Assembly (NCBI GenBank): GCA_013397845.1
Contig: VZTG01005436.1
Location: 1,731,638-1,795,637, forward strand
Length of the DNA: 64,000 nt
Direction: 5' to 3'
Origin: Melanocharis versteri
Lineage: Eukaryota > Chordata > Aves > Passeriformes > Melanocharitidae
Shown here: piece by piece, positions 13,201 to 28,200 of the stretch
Numbering within the stretch: the stretch's first letter is position 1
How the letters are laid out: the number at the start of each line of letters is the position of its first letter
The notes under the pieces: model-generated
The model's database searches: none
Seen by the model: the letters and a program-made list of their open reading frames with translations, nothing else
What the model was told of the DNA's origin: nothing
Position numbers and translations under genes: made by a program

Positions 13201-16200
13201 TCCCCACGGAATTTTTTTTGACACTATAGTAGGCCCTGATCAGTTTGCTCTTGATTTAACTCAACCTACCTTCCCAAACTATGCCACCACACCATAATAA
13301 TATGGCAAATCCCCACAATATTATGTTTCCATGTACAGTCAGGTCATGATACAGTATTTACTGTAGCTATGTAATCCTCTGTGTTCATGGAACTTCTGCA
13401 GATAAGGAGTCATGGAAATTACTCCTAATGGGTCTTCTAACAGGTAAAACTTACAGTTTACCTATTTTAACTGTGACTCTCATGAGCCTAAGTAGTAGTT
13501 TTTCACTACTACTGTAATAGACATGTACCTTTTCAAGTAATCTTCCACACTGTCTGCCCACTCCAGAACCCATTGAAACTTCTCTTCATTCAGGACTTTG
13601 TGCAAAAGTTGAACAAAGAACTCAAGGAAACGTAATTGCCCTCTGAATTTAAGCACTGCAATAAAGTAACAAATAACACAGGTGTTTATGCTGTAACAGG
13701 ATTCAGAATTCAGCTGCAATTACAGCTATGTATGTCTCAAAGCACTTATTTATGTCATGTTGCATACTCATAGTGACACTAAAATCAGGGATACACAATG
13801 GCAGCTGCTAAATGCTTCTTGTGATTGGGCATCCAGAATCACAAGCTCATTCTATTTAATACACTTGTAGAATTACAAACATTCTAGAGAAAGATTTCTG
13901 TGAATTCCTCTTCCAGTAAAATAATTTAATGTGGAAATGGGGTACCTCAATTTTAAAAGAACATTCCATAAAAAGAGAATGTTTGAAAACATATTTTTTT
14001 AAATTTACTTGTTTCTAAGGTTATTAGAAAATAAACATTATTCAATTTAAAATATTAATATTTTATATACTTAGCATCAACACCCCAAACAATTGGTTAC
14101 ATTCACTTCCAAATGTGTTTATATTGAGAACTTTTCATAAGCTTTGTTTCACTTGATTCTGTATATTTGAGAATCAAATGAAGATAATATTCCCAAGAGC
14201 TTATTCCAAGCAAGAATGAGATTGCTTTGCTGGCAACTTTCAGAAGTAAAGAAGACTTTACAATTAATATAAACACCAATGATCCCTACCTTCTCGATAA
14301 GCACGCTCTGATGTCCAACATGAAATTACAGGGTAGAGGAACAAAGGACATTCCTTTCCTGTAAGCTGTGTTCCAGGACCTACATCAATAAGCACATGAA
14401 ACCCATTATGAAAAGCAGTGAGAATATACAATAGAAACTCCACCTGGAACTTAATTAACAATTTAAAAAATCTTTCTCTAGCACAGAGTTTGCTTTTAAA
14501 TCTCTCACTGTCATCCAGAGAGAAATTCAAACGCTTGCTCTTTTCTTCTAATGTAAGTAGCTGTACAATTTAAATAAGAGCTTACAGATGTGACTGATGA
14601 ACTTCCAGCTACTAGACTAATACAGAGGATATCTGGAGCTCATCAGAGGTCTAACAAAGAGCCATGTAAATCATATGTGGAGGAGAATGTGCAGAAAGGA
14701 CATGTCAAAAAATGTATTTAAGGCTATACAGGAAGAACTGTATGATACTATGATACTGCTATTGACTAATGCTTACAACATTCATGCTCTGCATATGGAT
14801 AATGTAAGTAGGTAGAGGATTCTTTTTTCTTAAGCTAAATATTTACATAAATATATGTATAGGAATCCATTTATATTCTATAAATAATATATTTTATATA
14901 GATGTAGGTGTAAATAACATATAGAATACACAGATATGAATAGCATACAGAATATGTAGGACAATAACTTGGATTCAAGCTTCTGGCAGTGAACACTTTA
15001 AACACAACTGCATTACCAGCTGATGAGCACCAAAGCAATGTTACATGTGCTACTCATTATTTTTCCTTAATAAAGCAACACAACCTTCAAATTTTGTGCT
15101 TAGACAAGTCCTGTGGTTGAAAAACATCAATGCAGAGAATCCCTGAAAAAGCAAGATTAAAAATGCACTCTAGAACCAGTTGTAATAGTGGATCAATAGC
15201 TACAACCTCCAGTGAGAGCAGTCAGTTTAGGTCTGTTGAATGCAAATAATGTCAAATTAAATAGGACAGACAGCAGGAAAAGCAGACTTTTTAACATTTT
15301 CTTTTTAGGACACCCTTTCTTAGTACCCTCTTACATTTGAAAAGTTAAAAAATAAGTTGCTTCAAATAAGAATTTTCACAAAGAAAAATATGCCCCAAAA
15401 ATTTTTTAATGGGAACAGATTTGAAATTTCAGAATTTAAATTGTACTGTGTGTGAAATATTTTGGTTTTCTCTTCTTTTGAAAGAAGCAGATTCAGCTCT
15501 TTTCCTTTTTCTTGTAGACTATCATCAATGGAATGTTAAGTGTTGATCCAATTATAAGGATTTCCTATGACAAGGCTTTTTTCCAAAACATTTTTAACAG
15601 CATGCCCTACATGTGTGCACATTGCCCTAAACCATTCATACATACTCGTACAGACAGCTGTAAGCTTTGCATGGCCCCATCAAAAAGCTTCTTCTCAATT
15701 TGTACCCTGAAACTTATTGACAAATAGGCTATTTCAATAACAGAGCAGACTTTAGTGATCAATTATTTGCCAGCTACTGAAAATGTGTTTTCTTCTAACT
15801 CATCAATCCATTAATTTAACTTTCTATTAAGTAATCAACGTGACTTTCAATTAACTTACAGAATTCTTTCATTCTGTAACTTGTTCTGCAGGGATGTAGG
15901 CATCAATGTGAGCAGAAAAAATGAAGGATTAATGCACAGATTAATGGAATTTTTCCATCACTCCTTATCCTATTTTTTACAAGAATGTTTTCTCTTCTGA
16001 ACAATTGCATATACAGAGATGACGCATGATAACTAGAACAGGAGTCATCAGTGTGGTCTTGCAGCAAAGGCCACTTGCATGCTGGGCTATGAAACAGCAT
16101 GGCCAGCTGGTCAGGGGACACGACAATTCCCCTCTATTCAGCACTTGTGAGACCACACCTAGATTACCGTGCTTGGGTTTGGACACTGCAGTACAAGACA

Positions 16201-19200
16201 CCGACATCGTGGAGTAAGTCGAGTGAAGGACAGCCAAGATGACAAGGAGCTATAGTGCATCACAAAGCAAGAAGAGGCTGAGGGAACTGGGTTTATTCAG
16301 TCTCAGGAAGAGAAGGCTAAGAGGAATCTACACCTACCTAATTGGAGGAATACAGAATGTGGAGACAGACTGTCCTCACTGATAGCACAAGCAGCAATAG
16401 AAACAAGCTGGCAATCAGAAAATTCCAACCATATACAAAGAAAACCTCCCTAACCATAAGGGTGGTCAACTATTGGAACAAGTTGCCCATGAAGAAGAAA
16501 TGATTGTTCAAGTGGAAATTACAAAAAATATGAATACACACATCACTACCAGGTGATCACTATCAAGATCATTACTGCTTTGGTTGATTCATCGTGGAAG
16601 ATATAAGAAATAAAAGTACTTCTTCGGTAAATGTTTTTTACAAATAAACCATAGAAAACTCCATAGAAAAAGGTAAGAAGTGCTTCAACAGTACACCCAC
16701 CTGGTTCTGTCAGTTTGAGGAGACTTGTTTCAAGAGTACTCAGATTTTCTGTTGCTTTTGCCATTGCAGCTAAATGGGATGCCCTTGAGGAACGGTTCTG
16801 AAATACCAAATACTTTGTTATGAAAGCTTTTAACTTAACTAAAACCAGCATGTCAATACTGGAATTTAGCTTAGATCCCAAGTCTTCTAAATCTATATCT
16901 TATCATTTCATCAATGTTGTATTATTTTTCTTTTCTGATGAAATAAAAATTACGTTCATGATTTTTTTATCACAGCATATTTTGTAAAGCATGGGGACTC
17001 CCCATCTCTGGAGGTGCTCAAGACTGGGCTGGATGAGGTGCTGAGCAACCTGGTCTAGTGGAAGGTGTCCCTGCCCAAGGCTGGGGGTTCGAGCCAGATG
17101 ATTTTTAAGGTCCCTCCCAACCCAAACCATTCTATGATTCTAGAACAAAAAAAAATACTAAATCTAGTCTTCAAAATAATAGAACACAGAATTTAGAGAA
17201 AAGAAAAAGTGAAAACCAGAGCAACTACTTTTACCTCTTTGCCAGTGTATGTTTCTTCAGTTTTCACATCTCCTGACAGGTCAGGTGAAACTGCTGGTGA
17301 GATCAACAATTTTTTCCCATAGTTAATGATAATTACTGCAAGTTCATACTCTTTCCATGAATGTAGTACCTATAAAAGAATCATCTGTTATATTTTTTGG
17401 GGTTTACATAATATGTAATATTTCATTACTGTCTACTTATAACTGTCAAAATGTATGAACATTATAAATAGAAATTAATTACTCAATATGCAAGCTTCTT
17501 TTAATAAAAAAAGCCAGGACTGTAGACATGTAAAATAATTGGAATTGCAGATATGTTATCTATGTGTTCTACTTCTGCTAAGCCTATCCCTCAGAGAATA
17601 GAAAGATTTACCCAGAAGTATCTATTGCTGTGATTGACACTCTCCCTGTTCTCAGGCAGTACTGCTATCAAAGAAAATAAAGGGTAACTAAATGATCCTC
17701 ATTTATCTCTCTGGTATCAAGTGCACATTTTAAAATCCCAACTGTATTAGTGAACGGAATGGTGAAATTTATTTTTAAATTATGAAATTTATAAATTAAC
17801 AGTGTAGCAAATGTTTTTAGATGGCTTTATCTTCTTTAGACAGAGCTCTAAAGGCCCAAGTGCTTCTACTATGTGCAAGCCAACTTCATATTAGGATCGT
17901 TGCCTTTGTGATCCTAAATGTAGAGATTACCTTAGGATAAATTTAGTACATGACCTGACTGTAAGTCAAAAGAAAAGCATATACCATGCTTTAATGAGAA
18001 GCATTTGCAATTCACTCATTCTCTTTGCTATTCTGTATGCTATCCTGTTGAAATGCTATCTCTAAGGAAAAAAAATCAGCAATATAAGTGGTAGTCATTT
18101 AGCTGAGGAATCCAACAACAAACAAACACTTAATCAAGGTTTCAAGGTTGTTAATAGGTTCTATTGGCCCTGACAGCATTCACCTGGAGCCTATATGCCT
18201 TTGAGACCAGGAGGTCCCTCTCAGCTCAAGTCTAAGCCTACAGTCCCTGATGGCTGCTATATGGCAGGAATGCTGGTCTCCAGCTTGGTCCAAGCCTGGG
18301 TGTGGCAATGGATCCACTAGACTGGGCACTTGGCCCATGGACCAACTTCTGAGCTTGACTGCAGACTGCTGCCAGCATGATGGACCAGCCTGCTGCTCTG
18401 TCTGACCCTAACCACCTCACCAGGCCTTATCCTGACCTGCAGACTGACTTCCCAGCTTCAAATCTGACCTGCCTCATCACCACAAACTCACCTGATAATC
18501 TGGATGCCTGGTTGAACCTCAATACCAGGTGCTGCTCTGCCAGCCATGGCATTGCCCTTGGCTCCTGGCCTCACAGAGCATTTTTAGGGTTATTTGATAC
18601 TGATCTGGTCTTGTGAGGTAGGCACAGAGATTCAGCTTCTATAAAGACCAAGCTGAGGGGGAATCCCTCAAATCATTAGCCACAGCTCAGCTTCAGTATG
18701 AGCTCTTAGTTCATGTGTACCCAAAGCTACAGGAAAGCTGACTTTTTCAGTATCACACATTCATGATAGTGAGTAATTTAACTGCAGTATGTCTCTATAC
18801 ACGAGGAAAAGAATCCAGTACCATGTTTCTCCTTATCTCGCTAAATATCTAAATCATAAATGTCATCTACAGATATATATCATGGTTGAAAGTCAAGATG
18901 TTTTTATTTCTGCCAGCACCAAAGATTAAACAGTAAAAAGTCTCTTGTATCTAATTAGCAACTAAAACAGATATGTTAATCTGATTAAAACTCTAAATAT
19001 GGCTTATTTGCAGTAAATAAACTTTTAAAGTTAAATATTACATGCATATCTTGTTGAAAATAGTACTACCTTAAATGTCAAACTACACGCAATGATATAA
19101 AACGTAGATTTGATTACATGGGCTAATAGTTACAGACCTTTTTCTGAATAAACAAGTATTAAAAAGTCAAAATGTCATTGTTACATAAAATGCACTGATT

Positions 19201-22200
19201 CAAAGATACTAATAAATATTTGTATGCCTTTACTATTTAAGATTGCTGGTTCTCTAAGATATCATTCTGAAGGTCAGCTTACTAAATCTCTTTTTTTTCT
19301 CTAAATGACAAGAGCTGTATCTCAAATTAAGCTGTAAGCACAACAATACACACCATACCTTTGCTGTATGATATGAAGTACAAGCTATCATATGCTGAAT
19401 ACTCTCATAACATCCTTCCTGTCTCCTTTGCAAAGTAGCACTTGGAATTTCTTGGAGAACAGCCAAGCATTTAATGAGGATCTGTAAATACAAGGGTTAA
19501 AACAGAGTCTGGAGTCTGGAGCATACTTACAAGCTTGTACCTCTGTACAGCCTATAGTATTTGATGGCGAAATTCAAAAATACTTTGAAATCTAATGAAC
19601 AGGATGAAACTTTAGCTCTACAAATGCCAATAATAAAATTTCCATCCAATTTAACAGTGTCAAGATTTCAACCTTTGGAATAAATGACATGTTCACATAA
19701 AATCCCAGATATTAAATTATAGATACATACTGAATATTTTTGCTGATTAAGCTAACATAAAATCCAAGAATGTTTAATTCAGAAAGATGACATAATCCTA
19801 CTGGAGGACTGCACAAAAATGTATTGAGATGGTCAGAATTTCAAATGAATGAAAAATATTTCCAGTATGCTGTAAAAATGAAATACTTCTTTCCCCCATT
19901 TTTTTCCCATCAGACACAGAAAGAACACGTGGCTAAATTATTTTTCACTTTATTTAAGAAATCTGAAACAGGAGCCATTTCCAGTGGCTAGCTGTACCTT
20001 TAGCAGGACACCACAGCCAACAATGTCTTAAGCAAGAAGCTATCCCTGTATTCAAATAGATTTTTTTTTTCTAAGAACTCCTGAAAACTTCCCAGGGCCC
20101 TAAGTGCCCCAGTAGTCCCTCCCTGAGCATCCTCACTTGAGACCTCCCCCCACATCCTCTGCCCAGGGCCCAAGAGTGCCAATCAAGCTCAGACGCAAGC
20201 CCTCAATCTCTGCTCGTGGTACTGCTGTTCTGGTCTTCAGTTCTTTCTCCTGGATGGACCTTGGACCTGTGTCATAGCCTTGTCTCCAGCCTCTGGCTTC
20301 AATTCCTGCATCTCCTGACTTATTTGCCTGGATGGACCCTGGGCCAGCCCAATAACCTCACCTTCTCTGGACTGTCAGTGGGTCCTCTTACCAACACCCT
20401 GCCCTGTCTGCCATATTCAGATGCTGTGAGTCTGTGCCTCTCCTGCAGTGCAGTCACCTCACCCTTTCTCATAGAGTGAATACACTCTCACTGCTGCTAC
20501 CTTAAAAGGCTACCTAATTACAGGAAAACAATTTGCATGTTTCTACTGTATGCTTGCTGAATCTAAAAAACACATCTGCTGCTTCATAAATGGCAGGGAA
20601 GGATTCTCTGTTTTCAGAAAGAAGGTGCTTGCTTCTGGAAAGGAGCACATGCCTGAAAACTAAAGACTGCATTATCAAAACACTGAATAGCTTTCTTTTC
20701 TTTAAGAAGAAAACAAAACTGGATATGAAGAAAACATTCCAAATAAAAAAAAAAAAGAAAAAAAGAAAACCACAGGCAAATGTTTCTTTTCTTTCCCCAA
20801 AATCACCATCTGCAAATAACATTCAAGTAGAAGTTATATTGCAGATTCTGCTACAGTTTAAAATACCAACAATCACCCTGAAGAAACAATCGATACTCGG
20901 CAGTTACCTCACCATATCTGAGAGCAGAATGTGCGCAGCTTACACCGAACATATATGCATTGGGGACATATAAAACTATAAAAGCCTTTTCTTTCATCAG
21001 CTATTAAGAAGCCGAAGCCTAAATATTTAGCTCTCCAACTGTACTGCCTATTTTAAGTTTAATTTGAATCACTACTACCACAGGACCTGACATCTGCTTT
21101 GTCTTAAAATGCTCTCACCTGAACTACTGGCACTAAAAAAATCTTGTGATAAATAAGTGGGGCGAGGAGGCCATAACATTGTACAACAGACTGCAGGGTA
21201 TAACTTGCATCGTTCAACCAGTTGCTAAGTTCAATTGCCACAGTCATTCTTTCACATTCTGCTAATCTAGCAACCTGTAAAAGAAAAACACAGTTCGATT
21301 TAAATATGCATTCTGTTGTTTCAAATCATTCGAGAGTGGAAGAAGACAAATGTTATTGCAGTTTAAAAAGCAGGATAAACAGCAAGTAAGATAAAAGTTT
21401 AAAAATTAATTTACATTGACACCTGTCAGAAGTATATTAAAAATCACATTATTCCTGATACTAAAGGAAACAATCGCTCTTGATCTAATTGTGCCCTCTG
21501 AGTTTGCCTATATAATTTACAAATTGAGGCTGATTAATAAATAACCTTAAGCTATGTGGAGTGGAAATTTCACATGCTAGCCTCTCAGAGTAGGTACGGG
21601 AAGGATAAGTCCTTCTTTTCCCTTCAAGTTATTTGTTGCAGTCCTTGGAAGTGAGAGTTGATCTTGTAAAGTCACTGAGTAATCAACTGCTGACATTTTT
21701 TACATGTACTTCAGCAAAGAAAGCAATAGAATAGGAATGCAATAATACAGGAGGCAAAGCCTGACTATGCAAATAAAAAAGAAAGGGATTTTTTTGTCAT
21801 TAACATGCCATTACACTACAAAAAACTCTGAAATAGAATATTAGTATATTAAAACCATGAAACCCTGTTAGAAGTCAAATCCTAATTAAAATATATGTAT
21901 TAATAAGCATAAATGCTTAAAATTAAAAATTCAAGGTACATCCTAATAGGACAAAAAAATTATTATACTTCTTTCTTATATTATAGTCTACCACCACTGA
22001 AGTCAAGAAAACCCCTTCCTCAGGGGGAATCAGAGGACTTTGGATTAGGCAATAACTGATTCAAAAAACATCGTTTCAGCAGGATGTAAATAACCAACAG
22101 CTTCTGAAATACTTCAGAAAGAAAGACCACTTAACCCACAGAAAATGGAGTATTCTGTAAATAGGATTCTTTGATTGCAACATCTATCTTGCAATGATGA

Positions 22201-25200
22201 AATAATGCTGATGAAAAAGTAAAATCAAATCCAGTATATTATTTTAAATCACACATACTTGCTCTTGATAAAATATCTCATTGGAACAGATGGAATCACA
22301 GAAGAGTGCTCCTTCCATGACATTAATGTCAGAAACAGCAAATATATTCCTCAAAAAGAGGTGCAAGGTAATAGGAGAAGCCTGAGATACAGCTTCAAAA
22401 TGTAACCTACAAAATATGAAAGCAAAAGCAGAGTAAAAGCATGTTAATTATGACTCAGAGATTGCATGCCTGAAACTACATTATAATAAAATGAAGTATT
22501 CAGTTTTAAAATCATGGACAAAAAGGATTACTATAGCTTCTTCTGGAAATAAGATTTACATATAAAACTGAAAAAAAATGCTTAAAATTTCTAAATTAAA
22601 AACTAAATAAATAAAAAGAAGACTTCTTTTGAAATTGCTGTCCACTTTCTACTTATCTAAGACAACTTTTCCTTATTTGTTGCATCTAATCCAGTGAAAC
22701 TAATTTGGAACTGTCTTTGAAAACTTCAGATGCTACAGCTTATTTATTTTCACTGTCTCCTTTTACACTGTTGTGTTCTTCTGTATTCTGAAAACGATAC
22801 ATGCAGTTGTGAAGTCCATTACTAAGTATTACCAACAGACTCCTTTTCAACACTTTTCTTGTGTTACAAGTCTCAAAAGAATCTCTTTTCTTTTCCTGGC
22901 TTTTCTGGCAAGACATTTTTTGGTTGTTTTTTCTTCCTTCCCCGGGGACAGAGGGGCATTTGTACTTGCTGTATTTTTAAAATATTTTTGTTACAGGAAA
23001 AATCCTATGATTTTGAAGTACAATAAATAAATTCCTTCTTCTCTTCGATTGTATTTCCTGAAAGAGACTGAAACTCGAGAAGGAAGATCAAATAGACACA
23101 TTCACACACTTGACATGACCAAGATACCACCACCAGGGCTTCTGGCTGGAAACACAGGTTTCCTTTCCTTCAGGCTCCCTCTGCTGTCCCTTTAGCGAGT
23201 CCAATTTCTTACCTACAGCTCAGTAAAAGTGAAACTGCTTCATATCACAGCTGTGAGAATCTTCCATGTTAGTTGGGAAAAAAAAAAAAAAAAAAGAGGC
23301 TTGGGCATAACTGTCAGAAAAGCAAAATCCCTGAAAGTGCTTTGCACAGCTACTTAAAATTTTCTGTCTTTGTCTGATTTATCTGAAAATAGACTCATTA
23401 CAATGTTATCCCTAGAGCTGGACGTGTTAAAAAAAATTGCTTATGAAAAAAATAGTAATGACAAAACAAATGCAAAAAACAGCACAATGACCACTCCTGC
23501 TTTGTTGTCTAGGCCAGGGATAGATTGAAAAACCCCACTTGTCATGAGATAGGATGTATAGTGATTATCTGCCAGCATCAACGCAGTCCACAGGCTGTGT
23601 GTGAATCCCAAGTGCTGTTATGGTTATGGCATGTAACACCAAGACTCTTGGTGCATTTGTATGCCTGGTATCAGACACGTGGTGGCACATGAAGGGCAGG
23701 CAGTGATGCTGATGATTTGTATTCAGTTATACTGGATGTTAATTCATTATCAAATAATAAATAGCTGACTTACATTTAAAACTATTTTTCCTACAATATT
23801 TCATGTCTATTATTCATAAAAATTTCTTTTATCTGGGAATAAATTCAGTTTTGATGTATTTCCAAACCTGGACCTATTGAATTCCAGTAAATGTAACCAC
23901 AAAATTCTAGCTGGGCTATGAAAAGCTTACATAATTATGGTTGAACATTTGAAATTTTTTCATAAAAGAATTAATTTAAAATATCTCTAAAGCCCTTTAG
24001 CATATGCAAATATTATTGGCACATTATATAGCCACCCCAAAACAAAATTAGTAACCATCTACCTAATTTGGTTGGTGTTCTTGACAAAATGTTCATGGTT
24101 TCTGAGATCTATTGCTCCCTTGATTGGAAAGTCAAGCACTCAGTGCATATTATACATTTTGCATATGAAAACGCATCTCACAAAACTAGTACCCACTTTA
24201 GAAATGTTTCACAATTATCTTAAGAAAACAGCCATTATAAAGAATTAGGTGTGCGAATGTTAGCAGTTCCACAAATAACAAAAATCTTCTGCTAATTATA
24301 AACCACTATATTTTTGTAACACATTTCACAATGGTTTTCTCAGAACGTTTTTCATATCACAAGTCTGAACAAAATGCCACAACTTGGAACTCTTCTAAAT
24401 AAAATGTGCACATCTATAATTAGAAAACAATTAAAGATAATTAATTAACTATTATTTTAATTTTGTTTCACCAATTACCTTTTTTCAGATATAGTCAAAT
24501 TACTACTTGCAGAAATAACTGTGTTGTTGGAAGGCAGTGGAGAAGAATTTGAAACAAAGTAGTCCCACATTGGTGAAAATGCTGCTCTGGCCAATCTAAA
24601 GTTGCCAGTCTGATAGGCTACCTACAAAACAAACAAACAGCGAGTTGACATGTTCATCAAATAACCAAGCCAGATATAATTAAAAGATATATAAGGTTTC
24701 AAAACTCCCCACAACATGTAAATGTACAATTTCTCTAGGAATATTCTGGCATATTTGAATAAAATACATGTAGCAACAATCAGATACTACTAATGTTTGT
24801 GTGGCTCAGATTTAGCATCAGAGAAACAAAACAGTTCCTTGACTGTTGACCAGTGCTCTAACAGCCCTGTGTGGAATACTTTACAGGCATTGTGCTGCAG
24901 TTTTTGGAGGTGTATAAATTCATCTAGGTTCATTTTACGTTTGCTAATACTGCAGAATGCTCTTCTGCTCTGAATAGAGAGATGTAAACTAAGCCAAATA
25001 AGTAGGCATAAATTCATGTGGATACATCTTATACTGGAATATTTTAGGAAAGCTTCTAACTGTTCCCCATGATCTATCTATAGGGCTAGACAACTTCATT
25101 TTTCTCTGTGTCACAACCTGTTTTAAATATCCTTTAGTAAGAAGACAGAAAATTATACTGATCTGACAACCTTTGTGGTCTTTCACGAGATATCACAAAA

Positions 25201-28200
25201 CTAATTTCAATATGAAAATGGTTGGCTTTGATGCCTGTTAATTTCAATAACATTTTTAATTCCATACTGACTACTAAGATGATTTCTAGTACTTAGTCTC
25301 AATCACAAAAATGAAAAAAACAAATTACAAAAAAAAGAAGAAAGAAGTTAAATGCAGACTGTAAAACAGAGATGGGTAAGAAAACTATCTGAGAGAGTCC
25401 TTTCCATTTAACATGGCATTTATGATAATTTTGAATCAAGAATCAACTTACTTAGATATACTATTTTTTATGTTAAAATTGTGATTTGTGCTTATCAAGC
25501 TTTTGGCAAGAAGGTCTCAAGTTGCTACCAGATGCAGTTTTAGAACAACCACTGAAAACAAGTAATTACAACCAAACTGAAATACCTATCTATTATCATA
25601 CCCTAACCCTACCTGAGTAAGATATGCTCGAACAGTTGTAGCAGAAAGGGGTGGATAGGCAAGGATTGGCTTAGTCGTTTGCCCAATGGCATCACCAATA
25701 AGTTTTCCATCTGAAGAATATGCTGCAACGGCAAATACGTATTTCTCATTGGCATCTAAGCCTTGCACTTCTAAGAGGATTTTCCCATTCGCTGGTATCT
25801 ATGAATAAAAATGTTTCTAGTTACACCCACTGTACATATCAAAAACCAATCTCAAATTCTAAACTTTTATTGTTAAAGAAACTATTTAATGGTCTTGGAT
25901 ACAATCAAAGTATAATCTAGGTTAACAGCGTGTCATGTACTAGACCCTTGTATTAAATTCTTGAAAACTATGAGAAAACAATGAAATGATAGGTGAAAAA
26001 AAGCATCAGTTTCCTCTGGAATGCTGAGCACATAACCTAAAAGAGCAGTTAAGTACCAGGACCTGATGTTTTTCTAAGATACTTGTGTTCATTTGAACAT
26101 TCTCACAGTGATTGTCCATGCTTGCAGTCATTGAGCTGAAACACTCTGGCCCTGAGCTGTGCTTCCAGACAAAGACCATACTGCTCTCCTTCATACATGC
26201 CACCTTCTTGTATCAAATATGGGCAGAGATATCTCTGGTCCTTTCAGCACCATTAACAGCACTTTGGAGTTTGTGAAGAAAACAACATACTTTCAAGATC
26301 TTCATTTTTCTTTCAAGTAATTGTATACCTGCACTTTAATATCATGCCTCACTCCTAAGAGGATTTTCCACCTTTCTGTAACCAAGATGACTTACACAAG
26401 GAAGATTTGAAAACTTAAAGGGTCTTGAAGCAAGAAACAAGTGCCAGTGATGGAAGGATAACATGAGAATCAAGATCATCATAACGCAGCATCAACACAA
26501 TGCTCTTATTCAAACACAGTCTGTCCTTCATAAGGAGACCTCTTAACAACTGAAATCCCTTCAGATTCTGGAGCTGAATCCTGAACCAGCAGACCAGAAA
26601 TAAACGTACAACAGCCTGCAACATCACTTTATGATAGGTTGATAGATCGTGCAATCTCCAAGAACTCTAAACTTTTTTCTTGGAGTCAGCAGATAGAGAC
26701 TTTGTCTGCAGATCAGCATTTTGCAAAAGCATATCCTAAAGCAAACAGAAGTTCCATCGCAGAGGCATATGGCTAACCTCAGATCTGTGCCCCCAGTGCC
26801 TGTCAGAGCTAAGGTGGTCAGTGGCTTGGATGGACTGCAGCAAATTCACGAAAATAAACAGCTGGCAGTGGGGTGAAAATCACCTGTCAAACACTTAATT
26901 CAGCTGATATAGGATGGAATATTGAAACTAACTCACTGAACATCATAGGAAGCTTGATTTTCCGGATTTGATGATAAGAGTATCAGGAATAACATCAAAG
27001 TCTCTACTGGCAGTACCTACACACACCTTCTCTTTTCATACACTTTCCTTTAAGGGGAGGAGCCAGGGTAACAGGCGCAAAGGGGAACATTCCCTCTCTA
27101 CCACCAGAGACAAGTCTATCAGTGTTAGTATAGAGCTTGCTTACAAAGCCAGGAAAGCTTGAAACATCAGGCAAAAGAGGCTGAAATCATTCTTCTGTCA
27201 CAAAGCACAACAGAGACCTGCCCTGCAAAGAGCAGAACTCTTCATTAAGATTTCCAGATATAAAAATGATCACTGAGGCAGCCAATGAGGTGTTAGACTA
27301 CAGAAAAAATTGCTGAAGAGGACATGCTGAAGCTTTTTTGCTCCTTTCTTAAATCTCAAAACACACAGTATTCGGATGGGTCGTTGTTGTCATTCAGAAG
27401 GACAATGTAATAGCAGGCATAAGTGGATGCAAAACCACAACTTTCTCAGTCTGTGCAGAAACACCAGAATGTGATCCAAAGGGAAAAAAAAACCCACCTA
27501 AAAATGCAAAACCAAACCAACCAACCAACCAACAAAAAACCACCAAAAAATTAAATGTCAAACTGTAATGAACAAATAATGCAGGAGCACCAAGACAGTC
27601 AACATGATCAGTCATAAGTAATTAAAGATGTGTGGGATGATTCACCATACCACATGTTCACAGCATGAAAGGGAAAGAGCATGAACCTAGAAATAAACTG
27701 TGTCTGAATATGAAGGTTATTGAAAAAGTTATATTATCATGCTGCCAGAATTAAGTAAGGCAATGTCTTGTTTAGAAGAAATAGCTGATAGAAGTTACAC
27801 AATTAAGAAGAATAATGAATTTTTATCTGTTTATAATTTCTTCTTTTTTTAATTCCTGGAAAGAGCAGTGTCTTGAGCACATTCTAAAGATACTTCATAT
27901 ACTTTCTTTTGCATTTTTTAGACATAACTCAAAAAAACATAGTTATAACAAGAGGCAGATTTGTTTAACTTGAAGCTTCTGAGTAATTTAATTTATTATT
28001 CCAGAAAGATTCCTAGAAATTTTCTGGTGTAAAGATAGAAGAGTTTGTCAAAGGCTTAGCCAGCTATATGATTAGAAAAAATATGTCAGATAGAAAGATT
28101 TAGAGAGTTGGGTTTTTTAAGAGGAAGAGAGTATTATCTAAACAAGTTTTACCTCTGTCTTACCTGTTCTCCTGAATTTTGAAGTTTATTGCTATTTAAC

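Noticed and set aside
15860..15885. 26-nt minus-strand candidate exon with good borders (acatccctgcag, gtaagtta)
   Set aside because: In the phase required between exons 28 and 29 it contains a TGA.
20590..20973. Plus-strand 127-codon frame
   Set aside because: Its length comes from an A-rich tract read as poly-Lys; no domain or gene context.
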